The notes: a model not told the origin generated them from the sequence alone. DNA of 64,000 nt from Roseiarcus sp963737365 (GCA_963737365.1 CAVTSD010000007.1:1054001-1118000), one strand, 5' to 3'. Numbered from the stretch's first letter, positions 26,267-35,598 are shown. Numbers and translations: made by a program.

Positions 26267-27301
26267 ATGGTCGTATCGAGCCGGCCCTCAGCGGCGCTAG
26301 CATCAAGCCACGCCCTTAAGGCAAAGGTCGCAGTCCTGCTGGTCAATTGGAACGGCTGGCGCTTCAGCGCTGAAGCTTATCGCTCCCTCCTAAAATCTGA
26401 CTTCCGGGAGTGGGTTCTGATCATTGTCGATAACGCCTCGTCCGATGATTCCTTAGTTCACCTGCGCGGACTGGGCCCTGAAGTCCATATTATTGAAAGC
26501 CCTTCAAATCTTGGCTTCTCAGGCGGATGCAATTTGGCGCTGGAGATGGCGGAAAAACTCGGAGTCGAATTCGTTTTCTTTCTCAATAACGATAGCACCG
26601 TCACCCCATCGACACTTGGAGCGCTCGTCTCGGCTTCAAATTACTTGCTTAATAACGCCATCCTGGGCGCCGTCGTTCGCTACAGTGTTGATGGAGCCTT
26701 GCAGTTCTTTCGCGCTTTGTCATCGTCGAAATCGGGCATACCCGAGTTTGAACAGCCGAAAGAGGAGAGACTATCTGCGCAGAAAGACCTGATCGAGAGC
26801 GATTTCATCTACGGCGCTGCGCTATTCGCGCCCATGTCGATAGTGAGGTCCGTCGGTCGATTTGACGAGCGTTTTTTCCTTAATTTTGAAGAAACCGACT
26901 GGTGCTACCGCGCGAAAAAGAAAGGCTTTTCTTGCTTCGTGGTCAAGATCGCAGAGACCTTCCACAAAGGGAGCGCCTCACTCGGCGCCTTCCACGACCC
27001 CATGCAGACCTACTTCATTCACCGCAACCGGTTGCTGTTCTGCGAGAAGCACGCCACGTCCCTTCAATTGATTCGGACTTACTTTAAGACCCTGCAAGTC
27101 GGTCAAAGCCTGGTGCGTCGCGCCATGGGCTTGAGCCGCAATAACCCTCCTGGCTTTTCACCGTGGCCCAGGCCCTTCTTCCTCGCGTTGCGCGATTATA
27201 TACTGCGGAGATTTGGCGATTGCCCGCCAATTGTCCGTGAGCTGGCGCGTACTGCCAATCAACTGAAGTCGCCTGAGGACGCCTTCCAGAGGAAATCCTA
27301 A
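26267..27301 (+). CDS. Glycosyltransferase family 2 (rhamnosyltransferase-like)
   Basis: 344 residues from ATG 26267. A GTG at 26252 is in frame, but its GGAG is only two bases away, so the ATG is preferred. GT2 motifs: VLLVNWNGWRFS, VDNASSDDSLVHL, PSNLGFSGGCNLAL, FFLNNDSTVTP (DXD equivalent) and FLNFEETDWCYRAKKKGF (ED acceptor motif). This WbbL-like branch adds rhamnose or similar sugars to polysaccharides. It has lower GC and more Ser/Lys/Asn codons than the surrounding genes and sits alone next to an IS, which suggests transfer. Confidence 0.9.
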   Translation: MVVSSRPSAALASSHALKAKVAVLLVNWNGWRFSAEAYRSLLKSDFREWVLIIVDNASSDDSLVHLRGLGPEVHIIESPSNLGFSGGCNLALEMAEKLGVEFVFFLNNDSTVTPSTLGALVSASNYLLNNAILGAVVRYSVDGALQFFRALSSSKSGIPEFEQPKEERLSAQKDLIESDFIYGAALFAPMSIVRSVGRFDERFFLNFEETDWCYRAKKKGFSCFVVKIAETFHKGSASLGAFHDPMQTYFIHRNRLLFCEKHATSLQLIRTYFKTLQVGQSLVRRAMGLSRNNPPGFSPWPRPFFLALRDYILRRFGDCPPIVRELARTANQLKSPEDAFQRKS

Positions 27302-27906
27302 CTGGACGGTAAGGACCCTCTATCGCGCGGACGGGGCGGGAGCGCCTAGCGGAATTGCTCGAAGTCACAATCGCGGGCCTCTTTGCTGCCTCGTTGCGGT
27401 CGACGTTCCCCTAGCGAGCGGCGACGAAAGCGCAGCGTGTTGCCGAGGGCCCAATTACATCCCGCTCGCCCCTGCCCGCCGAAGGGCGAGAAGCGCCTCG
27501 ATGCGGACGGACATAGCTGCTGGCGTCCAGTCACTGACGCTGTCATCGTTTTCTCTGGGAGTGCCCTGGCTGTGACTATTGACTTAAAAGCTGAATGCTC
27601 GACCTGCCGGTTGTCGTCTGACAGTACGGCAACTCTCGAACGCCCTAAGTGGGGATCCCGCCGACTTTTGAGATTATCCAATACGCCATCGCTCGCTGGT
27701 CTAGTAGGACGGCGCGACCCCCCTCCTCGGCCTCCCCCAGTAAAAGTGCGCTTGGGCGATGAGAGGGGGCGCGTGCCTCGGGCCGGAAAAGACGGCCTTG
27801 CGTGGCGGCTATAATGGCCCTGACCGCGACCAAAACCCGCCCATTTGCGCCTATAAGGGGGTAATGGGATCGAATTTCGTCACCAGGCGCGCTTTGGAGA
27901 CCCTCA
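27302..27906. other. Intergenic region, 605 bases
   Basis: No open frame on either strand looks like a known protein and no RNA gene is evident. It separates the accessory glycosyltransferase from the MliC-like gene. Confidence 0.5.
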
Positions 27907-28218
27907 ATGGCTGAATTCGCGAGAAGGCTCGCCCTTATCAGCACAGCCGCGATCCTCGCGTGCGCCGCTCCCGCCCTCGCGGCCGAGGCGCACTACACAT
28001 GCTCCGGCGGCGGGAAGTTGAGCGCGAAATTCTCCCCACCCAGCGCCGCGAAGCACGAAGTCGCGCTCACCTTCGATACCGGGCGCGAGCTCACCCTGCC
28101 TCAGGTCCTGTCCGCCGACGGCGCGCGCTATGCCAACGCAGGCATCGAGTTCTGGATCAAGGGACAAAGCGCGACGCTGACCATGATGGGCGTCAAGGAA
28201 ACCTGCGCGACGCATTAG
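27907..28218 (+). CDS. MliC-like periplasmic lysozyme inhibitor
   Basis: 103 residues with a signal peptide (LALISTAAILACAAPALAAE). The mature part AEAHYTCSGGGKLSAKFSPP, VALTFDTGRELTLPQVLS, GARYANAGIEFWIKGQ and ATLTMMGVKETC follows the MliC/PliC pattern of a C-type lysozyme inhibitor, including the two cysteines (YTC and ETC) that form a disulfide. There is no lipobox cysteine at the signal cleavage point, so this is a soluble periplasmic form. It stands alone. Confidence 0.85.
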   Translation: MAEFARRLALISTAAILACAAPALAAEAHYTCSGGGKLSAKFSPPSAAKHEVALTFDTGRELTLPQVLSADGARYANAGIEFWIKGQSATLTMMGVKETCATH

Positions 28219-28612
28219 GCCCCCAGCGCGGCTTCCGATTGGATGCGCAATTTCGTACGCCGCGCCAAATGATCTCCTCGCCCCATTGCGCGTGAAAACG
28301 CCTCTGCATTTATGTCAGGTTGTTTTCTCAGTTGCGGCAATTTAAGATTGCAGAATTAAGGCCCGAGTCCGCACAAACTCCCACACGCACCCGGCCCCGC
28401 GTGGGAGACCTCCCACGCGGGGCCGCCCACCGCTCCGCTCCCGCACAGCTCCAAGCTAATTCCGAGGGAAATGGAAAAAAATCGCGCTGATGCGCTTTTT
28501 CTTCTTGTTTTGTTCTTGTTTCTCCCCTAAAGTTCCATCATCATCAGTCGACGCAAGTTTCACGCTAGCCAGGCAAGCGACCTTTAGGCGTGCAGATATG
28601 GGGGATCAAAAC
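28219..28612. other. Intergenic region with two hairpins
   Basis: It holds a perfect GC-rich palindrome (28393-28424, listed separately) and, at 28474-28500, a weaker hairpin with GCGC arms between an A-run and a T-run that could act as a terminator in either direction. No gene is seen before 28613. Confidence 0.5.
28393..28424. repeat. Perfect 15-bp GC-rich inverted repeat
   Basis: GGCCCCGCGTGGGAG at 28393-28407 is followed by AC and its exact reverse complement at 28410-28424. No T-run follows, so it is not a standard Rho-independent terminator. It may be a transcript-stabilising or attenuating hairpin after the MliC gene, or a member of a dispersed palindrome family. Confidence 0.7.
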
Positions 28613-28759
28613 ATGAACCTTGCTGGCCAGATCGCCGTCACCGCCGCCGCGTTCATTGGCTTCGGCCGCCTCTTCCTGGGCAACGAGGGCGATAGCCATC
28701 GCCTGAGCGGCGCGCTCATTCTCGCCGGGCTCGTGGGTAAGATCGCGCTCTCGATCTGA
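28613..28759 (+). CDS. Small hydrophobic protein, 48 residues
   Basis: From ATG 28613 (MNLAGQIAVTAAAFIGFGRL) with GGGGGATC eight bases upstream as ribosome site. It has two hydrophobic stretches separated by a charged turn (GNEGDSHRL) and ends in LAGLVGKIALSI, so a two-helix membrane hairpin is likely. An ATG at 28598 would add five residues. The family is not recognised. Confidence 0.45.
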   Translation: MNLAGQIAVTAAAFIGFGRLFLGNEGDSHRLSGALILAGLVGKIALSI

Positions 28760-28902
28760 CCCTCGGACCGGGCGCGGGAAGACCTCGGCGGGCGGGATCT
28801 GCGGGCGCTTAGCGTGCCGCGCAGGATGATCGGGCGAAACGCCGGGAATTGCCGGGGGGAAAGCGCCTAACATCGGTATGCGCCGGGACCGAGTCGCGCC
28901 CT

Positions 28903-29700
28903 TTACCGGTTGTAGCCCGGCCAGCCGAAGTGGCGGTGGAGGTCTTCCTCGCTGACCTCGTTAATCATCGCCAGCGGATCCCAGGCCGGCGCCGAGCGCA
29001 CCTGCTCGCGGGTGACGTTCATGTTCACATGCTCGCCGAACCAGTCGATGTTCTTCACCGCATAAGGCGCAAGCTGCACAACCTTGCCCGGCCACCAGTT
29101 TCGCGTTGCGATGACAAGATAGCGGATGACCCAATTGGCGTCGTCGACGAGAAGGTTCTCGACATGGCCGATGTCGCCGTCCATGGCGTGAACGCCATAC
29201 CCTTTGAAGTCCGCCACGCTGTGCAGATGATCGCCGCCGTCAACGGGCGGCGTCTGTGCTTCAGCGTTGCGCCGCGCCACGTCGGCGACGATTTGCGCTT
29301 CTGCATTCGCCAAAGGCGGGCCGCCAAACGGCGACATGGCCCAAAAAGGATCCCAACCGTAATAGTCGTAGAGGAGCCCCTCCATGTCCCTCGTCACCGG
29401 CTCGTCTTCGTGGGCGTGGGGGCCGGCTCCAATCTGCTCCTTGGTTAGATTGACAGTCAGTTTGAGCGTCGCCGGCGCGCTCATCATCGGCAGGCTCGGC
29501 TGCGGCGAAAGCTGCAAGGGCGCGATCGCGGATGGATGGATGAACACCCGGCGGCGCCCGGCTAGCCAAGCGCCGGCTTCAACCGCCATCCACCGAATCG
29601 TCCAGGTCTGATCGTCGAACAGGAAGTCCTTGACCGACCCGACCTCGCCGTCGCTGGCTTCGACCGGGGAACCCATGAGACCACTGATGGCGAACAGCAT
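28903..29700 (-). CDS. PRC-barrel domain protein, two barrels
   Basis: 265 residues from ATG 29700, with GGAG ten bases upstream. Two PRC-barrel units are seen: residues ~1-80 (SPVEASDGEVGSVKDFLFDD, WTIRWMAVEAG) and ~165-235 (GYGVHAMDGDIGHVENLLVD, WVIRYLVIATRNWWPGKVV). The repeated DGxxGxV(K/E)xxLxDD...W.IRy pattern is the family signature. PRC barrels bind RNA or proteins and are often stress-related in this order. The gene follows the peroxiredoxin gene by 110 bases and may share its transcript. Confidence 0.85.
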   Translation of the reverse strand: MLFAISGLMGSPVEASDGEVGSVKDFLFDDQTWTIRWMAVEAGAWLAGRRRVFIHPSAIAPLQLSPQPSLPMMSAPATLKLTVNLTKEQIGAGPHAHEDEPVTRDMEGLLYDYYGWDPFWAMSPFGGPPLANAEAQIVADVARRNAEAQTPPVDGGDHLHSVADFKGYGVHAMDGDIGHVENLLVDDANWVIRYLVIATRNWWPGKVVQLAPYAVKNIDWFGEHVNMNVTREQVRSAPAWDPLAMINEVSEEDLHRHFGWPGYNR

Positions 29701-29810
29701 GGCCTGATCACTCCCGAGTTCGTCTGCGGCGCGCCGGCCGAGCCGACAATCTGCGCCGTTCAGAGCGCCGCCACAAGCAGAACTCGGCGTCCCAGGGAGT
29801 GCCAGGCGAG

Positions 29811-30308
29811 TTATTCGGCCGCGGCGGCCTTTGCGGCCAGGGATTGCAGATAGCCGACGAAGCCGACCACGTCCTTCGCCAGCATCCGGCCGATGGCGTT
29901 GCTCGCATAGGCGGACGCCCGCACGGTTCCCTCCGGGTCGAGGACGAATCCGGCCGGCTGCAAATAACGGGGATTCGCATTGACGAACGCGCTGGTCGCA
30001 GCCGCAACCGCGTCCACGTCGGCGCTGTGGCCAACCGGGAAGTGCAAATAATTCCTCGCCGCCGTCGCGGCGCTCGTCGCCTCGTCGTCGACCGACAGGG
30101 CGACGACCTTGATCCCGAGACCGTCCAGCGCCTGTTTCTCGGCTGCGTAGCCGGCAAGCTGCGCGTTGCAGAACGGACACCAGGCGCCGCGGTAGATCAC
30201 GATCACTCCCCACGATCCGGCGAGCGCGTCCGGCAGCGCGATCGCTCCGCCGCCGACGGCGGGGATGGTCAGCTTCGGGAAGGCGTGGCCATTGTTCAAA
30301 AGAGGCAT
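29811..30308 (-). CDS. Peroxiredoxin-like (AhpC/TSA) redox protein
   Basis: 165 residues with a thioredoxin fold: VIVIYRGAWCPFCNAQLAGY carries a CxxC in the peroxidatic loop, preceded by a Tyr/Arg pair and followed by VVALSVDDEATSAATAARNY. The AhpC/TSA type with WCPFC occurs in peroxide- or disulfide-handling proteins. It is divergent from a TetR gene, and two TGGAC...GTCCA palindromes lie between them, so it is the likely target of that regulator. Confidence 0.87.
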   Translation of the reverse strand: MPLLNNGHAFPKLTIPAVGGGAIALPDALAGSWGVIVIYRGAWCPFCNAQLAGYAAEKQALDGLGIKVVALSVDDEATSAATAARNYLHFPVGHSADVDAVAAATSAFVNANPRYLQPAGFVLDPEGTVRASAYASNAIGRMLAKDVVGFVGYLQSLAAKAAAAE

Positions 30309-30332
30309 CCGGGTTCTCCATGCGCAAGATCC

Positions 30333-30348
30333 TGGACCGGCCGGTCCA
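30333..30348. promoter_or_regulatory. TetR-type operator 1
   Basis: TGGACCGGCCGGTCCA is a perfect 16-bp palindrome, 25 bases before the peroxiredoxin start. It shares the TGGAC(C/T)N4(G/A)GTCCA pattern with operator 2, centred 44 bp away. Confidence 0.75.
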
Positions 30349-30376
30349 AGCGCCGCGGAGAGTTCGGGACGAAAAT

Positions 30377-30392
30377 TGGACTGTCAAGTCCA
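30377..30392. promoter_or_regulatory. TetR-type operator 2
   Basis: TGGACTGTCAAGTCCA has 6-bp arms with a 4-base centre and the same outer half-sites as operator 1. It lies 39 bases before the TetR start codon, consistent with autoregulation. Confidence 0.75.
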
Positions 30393-30430
30393 GTTGAGGC
30401 TATCCTCCCTTAGCGACACCGGAGAAGACT

Positions 30431-31064
30431 TTGCCGAAACGAAGCAAAGACCGCTCGCGCGAGGCGCGCCCGGCGACCGCCCGAGGCGCTGCGACCCGCG
30501 CGCGCATCGTCGAGGCGGCGGCCGGCCTCGTCCATCTGCGCGGGGCGAGCCCGACGAGCCTCGAAGACATCATGGAAGCGAGCGCGACCAGCAAATCGCA
30601 GCTCTACCATTACTTCGCCGACAAGGACGCGCTGATGCGCGCGGTGATCGAGTTCCAAACCGTCCGGGTGACCGGCGGCGAGAGCGTCGACCTCGCGGCG
30701 TTCGAACTCGATCGACAAGCTCAAGGATTGGCGCGACGGGATCGTCGCCATGAACAAGGCCGCCCGGGGCGTGGGCGGTTGTCCGCTCGGATCGCTCGCG
30801 AGCGAGCTCGCGGATCGCTCCGAAAGCGCGCGGCGAATGCTCGAGCATGGCTTCGCACTGTGGGAATCTCATCTCGTCAGAGGATTCCGGGCAATGCGCG
30901 ACCGCGGCGCGCTGAGGCCCGAGGCTAAACCGGAGGATCTCGCGACGGCGGTGATCGCCGCGCTGCAGGGCGGCCTCCTGCTCGCGCAGACCGCGCGCAC
31001 AAGCCGGCCGCTGGAACTCGCGCTCGACATGGCGGTCGACCACGTCGCTTCCCTTTCGCGCTGA
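30431..31064 (+). pseudogene. TetR-family regulator with a +1 frameshift
   Basis: Start TTG 30431 with GGAG eight bases upstream. The first frame gives a typical TetR N-terminus: ATRARIVEAAAGLVHLRGAS, then TSLEDIMEASATSKSQLYHYFADKDAL (split here by the helix-turn-helix turn). After AAFE (30704-30706) the sense continues one base out of phase as SIDKLKDWRDGIVAMNKAAR and on to VDHVASLSR, stop 31064. The total length (634) is one more than a multiple of three, so one extra base near 30704-30707 explains it. The C-terminal half is intact (GCPLGSLASELAD). It is either a real inactivating mutation or a sequencing error. Confidence 0.8.
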
Positions 31065-31156
31065 GAGCGATCGCGTCTTCCGGTCGACAATCCGACCTCC
31101 ACACGTTACGGGTGCGATCCCCCTACGAGCGTTAACATGAGGGGTCGGGAGGACGT

Positions 31157-32860
31157 TTGAACACCCTGGTTTCGATTGTCGGCGGCGTCGGCCTTTTCCT
31201 TTTAGGCATGGCGGTGATGACCGACGGGCTGAAGGCGCTCGCCGGCACATCCCTGAAGACGGTGTTGGAGAAGGCGGCGGCGACGCCGCTCCTCGGCACG
31301 TTCTGGGGCGCGGTGATCACGCTCATCGTGCAGTCGTCGAGCGCGACCACGATGACCACGATTGGCCTCGTGAGCGCCGGGCTCCTCACTTTCCCGCAAG
31401 GCCTGAGCCTCGTCTTCGGCGCGAATATCGGCACGACCGGCACCGGCTGGCTGGTGGCGGCGTTTGGCGTCCGGATTTCGCTCACCGCCTGGGCGCTCCC
31501 GATCGTATTCATCGGCGCGCTGATGAAAGTGATCGGACGCGGGCGATTGGCGGCGGCGGGGAGCGCCATCGCCGGCTTCGCGCTGATCCTTGTGGGCTTA
31601 TCGACGCTACAAGAAGGTATGGGCGGCCTGGCGCAATCGCTGCACCCCTCGGACCTGCCGACGGTCATGAATTCCGCGGGCGCGATCACCCTGTCGGGCT
31701 TCGCCAACGTGCTGCTCCTGGTGGTGGTCGGCGCCTTGATGACGACCGTCATGCAGTCGTCCACCGCCTCGATCGCGGTGACGCTCTCCGCGCTCTACGC
31801 AGGCGCGGTCGGCCTCGACCAGGGGCTGGCGCTCGTCATCGGGCAGAACATCGGCACGGCGACCAGTTCGGCGGTCGCCGCGATCGGCGCCTCGAGTACG
31901 GCCAAGCGGCTCGCGGTCGCCTATATCGCCTTCAAGCTGATCGCGGCGCTGATCGCGATCGTGCTGTTCCCGTTCGTGACGCCGGCGATCGTCAGGGCCG
32001 CGAAGAGCATTGACCCGACGACGCTGCTCGCGGCCTATCATACGGCCTATAATGTGATCGGCGTCGCTGTCCTGTTGCCGCTGATGGGCCCGTTCACCCG
32101 GCTGATCGAGCGTTTCGTGCCGGAGCGCGGCTCGCCGTTCACGAAATACCTCGATCCGGCTTCGCTTCGCTCCCCGATGGTCGCCGTGGAGGCCGTGCGG
32201 CGTACAGTCGAGCGGGTGCTCGAAACGCTATGCGTCGCGACCGCCGCCGGACTCGAGGGCGCGGCCAAGGGCGGCGCGATGGTTCGCCCGGCGATCGAGG
32301 AAGCGACCTTGGCTCAAGCTTCAGACGGCGTGCGGCAGGCGACCGCCTTTTTGTCGAAATCCGATCCGCCGCCTTCCGACGAAGGCCACGCCTGGTTCAC
32401 AAGCACGGTGCATGCGCTCGATCATGCGAGCAGGCTTGCCGACGCGGTTCAGACGATGGCCAAGGCCGATGTCCCTACAGACGGGCCGGAAGAGCAGCGA
32501 GCGGCAGCCTTGTGCGCGCAATCGATGCGGGACGCAGCCGCCGCCGCCGCCAACCTCGCGGTGACCGCCGGACCCGCGCATGCAGCCGATGACGAATTGG
32601 CGGTGGCGACCGCCAAGCAGGCTCAGGGGCGAGGTGACATCGCCGGGAAGCTCGAGCACGCCGCCAAGAAGCTGGCCGAGCTTCGCATCGCCCAACGCGG
32701 CGCGACGCTCGACATGGTCGCGGCCGGCAAGCTCACTGCGAACGAGGCGATGGCGCGCGTCGATGCGGTCGCGCTCATGAGCCGGCTCGCGCATCACGCG
32801 TGGCGCGCAGTCGCGCATCTCGAGCGCGCCGCCGCGGCGAGCATGGAAATGGAACAATGA
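31157..32860 (+). CDS. Na+/phosphate cotransporter family protein with PhoU-like tail
   Basis: 567 residues from TTG 31157 with GGAGG upstream. The membrane half carries the two inverted QSSSATT-type repeats of the NptA/PNaS family (LIVQSSSATTMTTIGLVSAG and VMQSSTASIAVTLSALYAG) and the GANIGTTGTG and GQNIGTATSS loops. The C-terminal ~220 residues are a helical PhoU-like domain (AVEAVRRTVERVLETLC onward). It takes up phosphate or related anions with Na+. Its TGA overlaps the ATG of the P-type ATPase (ATGA), so the two are co-translated. Confidence 0.92.
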   Translation: MNTLVSIVGGVGLFLLGMAVMTDGLKALAGTSLKTVLEKAAATPLLGTFWGAVITLIVQSSSATTMTTIGLVSAGLLTFPQGLSLVFGANIGTTGTGWLVAAFGVRISLTAWALPIVFIGALMKVIGRGRLAAAGSAIAGFALILVGLSTLQEGMGGLAQSLHPSDLPTVMNSAGAITLSGFANVLLLVVVGALMTTVMQSSTASIAVTLSALYAGAVGLDQGLALVIGQNIGTATSSAVAAIGASSTAKRLAVAYIAFKLIAALIAIVLFPFVTPAIVRAAKSIDPTTLLAAYHTAYNVIGVAVLLPLMGPFTRLIERFVPERGSPFTKYLDPASLRSPMVAVEAVRRTVERVLETLCVATAAGLEGAAKGGAMVRPAIEEATLAQASDGVRQATAFLSKSDPPPSDEGHAWFTSTVHALDHASRLADAVQTMAKADVPTDGPEEQRAAALCAQSMRDAAAAAANLAVTAGPAHAADDELAVATAKQAQGRGDIAGKLEHAAKKLAELRIAQRGATLDMVAAGKLTANEAMARVDAVALMSRLAHHAWRAVAHLERAAAASMEMEQ

Positions 32861-35598
32861 ACATCACAGAACAGACGGCCTGGCACGCGCTGAGCGCGGA
32901 TGAAGCCGTTGAGCGGCTCAAGAGCAGCGCGAATGCGGGCCTCGACGAGGCCGAAGCGACGCGACGCCAGGGCGAATATGGCCTCAACGTGCTGCCGACC
33001 GCGCGCAAGCGCGGCCCGTTCATGCGCTTCCTGCAGCAGTTCAACAATGTGCTCGTCTACGTGCTGCTCGCGGCCGGCTTCATCAAGCTGATGATGGGCC
33101 TGTGGCTCGACGCGTCGATCATCCTCGGCGTGGTCATCATCAACGGACTGCTCGGCTTCCTTCAGGAAGGCCGGGCGGAGAAGTCGCTCAATTCCATCCG
33201 CAACATGCTGTCGGCGGAGGCGAGAACCCTGCGCAAAGGCCAAACGTCAATGATTCCGGCCGAGACGCTCGTGCCAGGCGACATCGTGTTTCTCGAATCG
33301 GGCGACAAGATCCCCGCCGACATCCGCCTCACCGAAGTCAAGAACCTGCGCACGGAAGAAGCCGCGCTCACCGGCGAATCTGTGCCGTCGGACAAATCGA
33401 CCGCACCCGTCTCGCAGAAGGCGACAGTCGGCGATCGCACCGGCATGGCCTATTCCGGCACGCTGGTCGTTTCCGGCCGCGCGAGCGGCATTGTCGTCGC
33501 GACGGGAAGCCAGACGGAACTGGGCCGCATCAACCAACTGCTCGCCGGCGTCAGCGCGCTCGAGACCCCTCTCCTCTTGCAGATCAAAAAGTTCGGCTAT
33601 GCGATCACGGTCATCATCCTGATCGTCGGCGCGATCACTTTCGCTTTCGGCCATCTCGTCCGCGGCATCCCGTTCGTCGAGATGTTCCAGGCGGTGACCG
33701 GCATCGCCGTGTCGATGATCCCCGAAGGCTTGCCGGCCCTCATCACCATCACGCTTGCGATCGGGGTCCAGCGGATGGCCGCGCGCAACGCCATCGTGCG
33801 GCGCTTGCCGGCGGTCGAGACGCTGGGCTCGGTCGCGCGCATCTGCTCGGACAAGACCGGCACGCTGACGCTCATGGAAATGATGGTCGTCTCCGCCGCG
33901 ACCGCCAACAATACGCTGAAGGTCACAGGCGACGGCTACGCCAACGAGGGCCAGGTGCTGAAGGACGGCGCCCCGGTCGGCAAGGACCCCGTGCTTGAGC
34001 TTCTGGGCCGCGTCTCCGCGCTCTGCAACGACGCTGAGCTTCGCCAGGTGGAGGGATCATGGAAAGTGGAGGGCGATCCGACTGAAGGCGCGCTCTATCC
34101 GTTCGCCGCAAAACTGGGAATGGATCGGCAGAAAGAACAAGCCGCCTATCCGCGCATCGACGCCATCCCGTTCGAATCCGAACACCGGTTCATGGCGACG
34201 TTGCACAAGACCCCGGAGGGCGGCGAGATCCTGCTCGTCAAGGGCGCCCCCGAAGCGATCCTCGATGCTTGCGACCGACAACAAGACGCCGCCGGCCAGA
34301 AGCCGCTCGATCGCGCTTATTTCGAGAAGGCTTCCGACATTCTCGCTTCGCAAGGCGAGCGCGTGCTGGCCTTGGCGTGGCTGCCCGATCCCGGCGTCAA
34401 GGCCGGCAGCCTCGGGCCGGCCGAGCTGCCGAAAAACCTCGTGCTGCTGGGCCTCGTCGGGCTCCTCGATCCGCCGCGCAAGGAAGCGATCGAAGCGGTA
34501 AAGGAATGCCACGCCGGCGGCATTCGCGTGACGATGATCACCGGCGACCACAAGATCACCGCCGCGGCGATCGCCAAAATGCTCAACATCGGTGACGGCA
34601 AGACCGCGGTCACCGGCGCCGAAGTAGCGGAAATGGACATGGCGACGCTTCAGGAGACGGTGGCCAAGGTCGACGTGTTCGCCCGCGCGAGCCCCGAGCA
34701 CAAGCTGCGTCTCGTGAAGGCCATTCAGGCCAACGGGCAGGTGGTCGCGATGACCGGCGACGGGGTCAACGACGCGCCCGCCCTGAAGAAAGCAGACATC
34801 GGCGTCGCGATGGGGATCAAGGGCACCGAGGTGACCAAGGAAGCGGCCGAAATGGTGCTGGCGGACGACAACTTCGCCTCGATCTCGGCCGCGGTGAAGG
34901 AAGGGCGCACCGTCTACAACAACATCGAGAAGGCGATCCTTTTCATGCTGCCGACCAACGTCGCCCAGGCTCTTGTCATTCTGGTCGCGATCTTCGTTGG
35001 CTTCACGACGCCGATCACCGCGCCCCAGATCCTTTGGGTCAACATGGTGACCTCTGTCGCGCTCGGACTCGTGATCTCATTCGAACCGCACGAGCTCGAC
35101 GTGATGCTGCGGCCGCCGCGCATGGTCAATCGTCCAATCCTCGACGCGTTCGGGGTGTGGCGCGTCGTGTTCGTCGGCGGGTTGCTGCTGATCCTTACGC
35201 TTTGGGCCTTCTTCTGGATGAAGTCGCAAGGCGCGTCCGACCCGCTCGCGCGCACGGCCGCGGTCAACGCGCTGGTCATCGGCCAGGTTTTCTATCTCCT
35301 GAACAGCCGGTTCAAGATCGACTCGTCGCTGTCGCCGATGGCCCATCTCGGCAATCGCTATCTCCCGATGGGGATCGGCGCGGTGATCGTGCTGCAGCTC
35401 CTCTACACCTATGCGCCGCCGCTCCAGTCCGTGTTCGTGACCGAAGGGCTGCCGCTCGGCGTCTGGCCGTGGCTGTTGCTCGGCGGCTTGATTTTCTTCC
35501 TCGTGGTCGAGATCGAGAAGGCGATCATCCGCGCGCTGCGCTCGCGTGAAGTCGCGGTCCACGCTCCCGACCTCGGGGCGTCTTGGCGAGGAGCCTAG
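32857..35598 (+). CDS. P2-type cation-transporting ATPase
   Basis: 913 residues from ATG 32857. An N-terminal cation-ATPase domain is followed by TGES (actuator), the M4 motif IPEGLP, phosphorylation site D332 in CSDKTGTLT, nucleotide-binding MKVEGDPTEGAL-type segment, TGDHKIT and TGDGVNDAPALKKADIGVAMG, and a C-terminal six-helix domain. PEGLP in M4 is the mark of Ca2+/Na+/H+-type (P2) pumps and argues against heavy-metal P1B type. Which cation moves is not decided by sequence. The overlap with the Na/Pi cotransporter suggests that the pump restores the Na+ or other gradient used for phosphate uptake (inference). Confidence 0.92.
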   Translation: MNITEQTAWHALSADEAVERLKSSANAGLDEAEATRRQGEYGLNVLPTARKRGPFMRFLQQFNNVLVYVLLAAGFIKLMMGLWLDASIILGVVIINGLLGFLQEGRAEKSLNSIRNMLSAEARTLRKGQTSMIPAETLVPGDIVFLESGDKIPADIRLTEVKNLRTEEAALTGESVPSDKSTAPVSQKATVGDRTGMAYSGTLVVSGRASGIVVATGSQTELGRINQLLAGVSALETPLLLQIKKFGYAITVIILIVGAITFAFGHLVRGIPFVEMFQAVTGIAVSMIPEGLPALITITLAIGVQRMAARNAIVRRLPAVETLGSVARICSDKTGTLTLMEMMVVSAATANNTLKVTGDGYANEGQVLKDGAPVGKDPVLELLGRVSALCNDAELRQVEGSWKVEGDPTEGALYPFAAKLGMDRQKEQAAYPRIDAIPFESEHRFMATLHKTPEGGEILLVKGAPEAILDACDRQQDAAGQKPLDRAYFEKASDILASQGERVLALAWLPDPGVKAGSLGPAELPKNLVLLGLVGLLDPPRKEAIEAVKECHAGGIRVTMITGDHKITAAAIAKMLNIGDGKTAVTGAEVAEMDMATLQETVAKVDVFARASPEHKLRLVKAIQANGQVVAMTGDGVNDAPALKKADIGVAMGIKGTEVTKEAAEMVLADDNFASISAAVKEGRTVYNNIEKAILFMLPTNVAQALVILVAIFVGFTTPITAPQILWVNMVTSVALGLVISFEPHELDVMLRPPRMVNRPILDAFGVWRVVFVGGLLLILTLWAFFWMKSQGASDPLARTAAVNALVIGQVFYLLNSRFKIDSSLSPMAHLGNRYLPMGIGAVIVLQLLYTYAPPLQSVFVTEGLPLGVWPWLLLGGLIFFLVVEIEKAIIRALRSREVAVHAPDLGASWRGA

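Noticed and set aside
27302..27906. Search for a decayed transposase or RNA gene
   Set aside because: Frames in this stretch show no domain pattern and I could not fold a supportable RNA.
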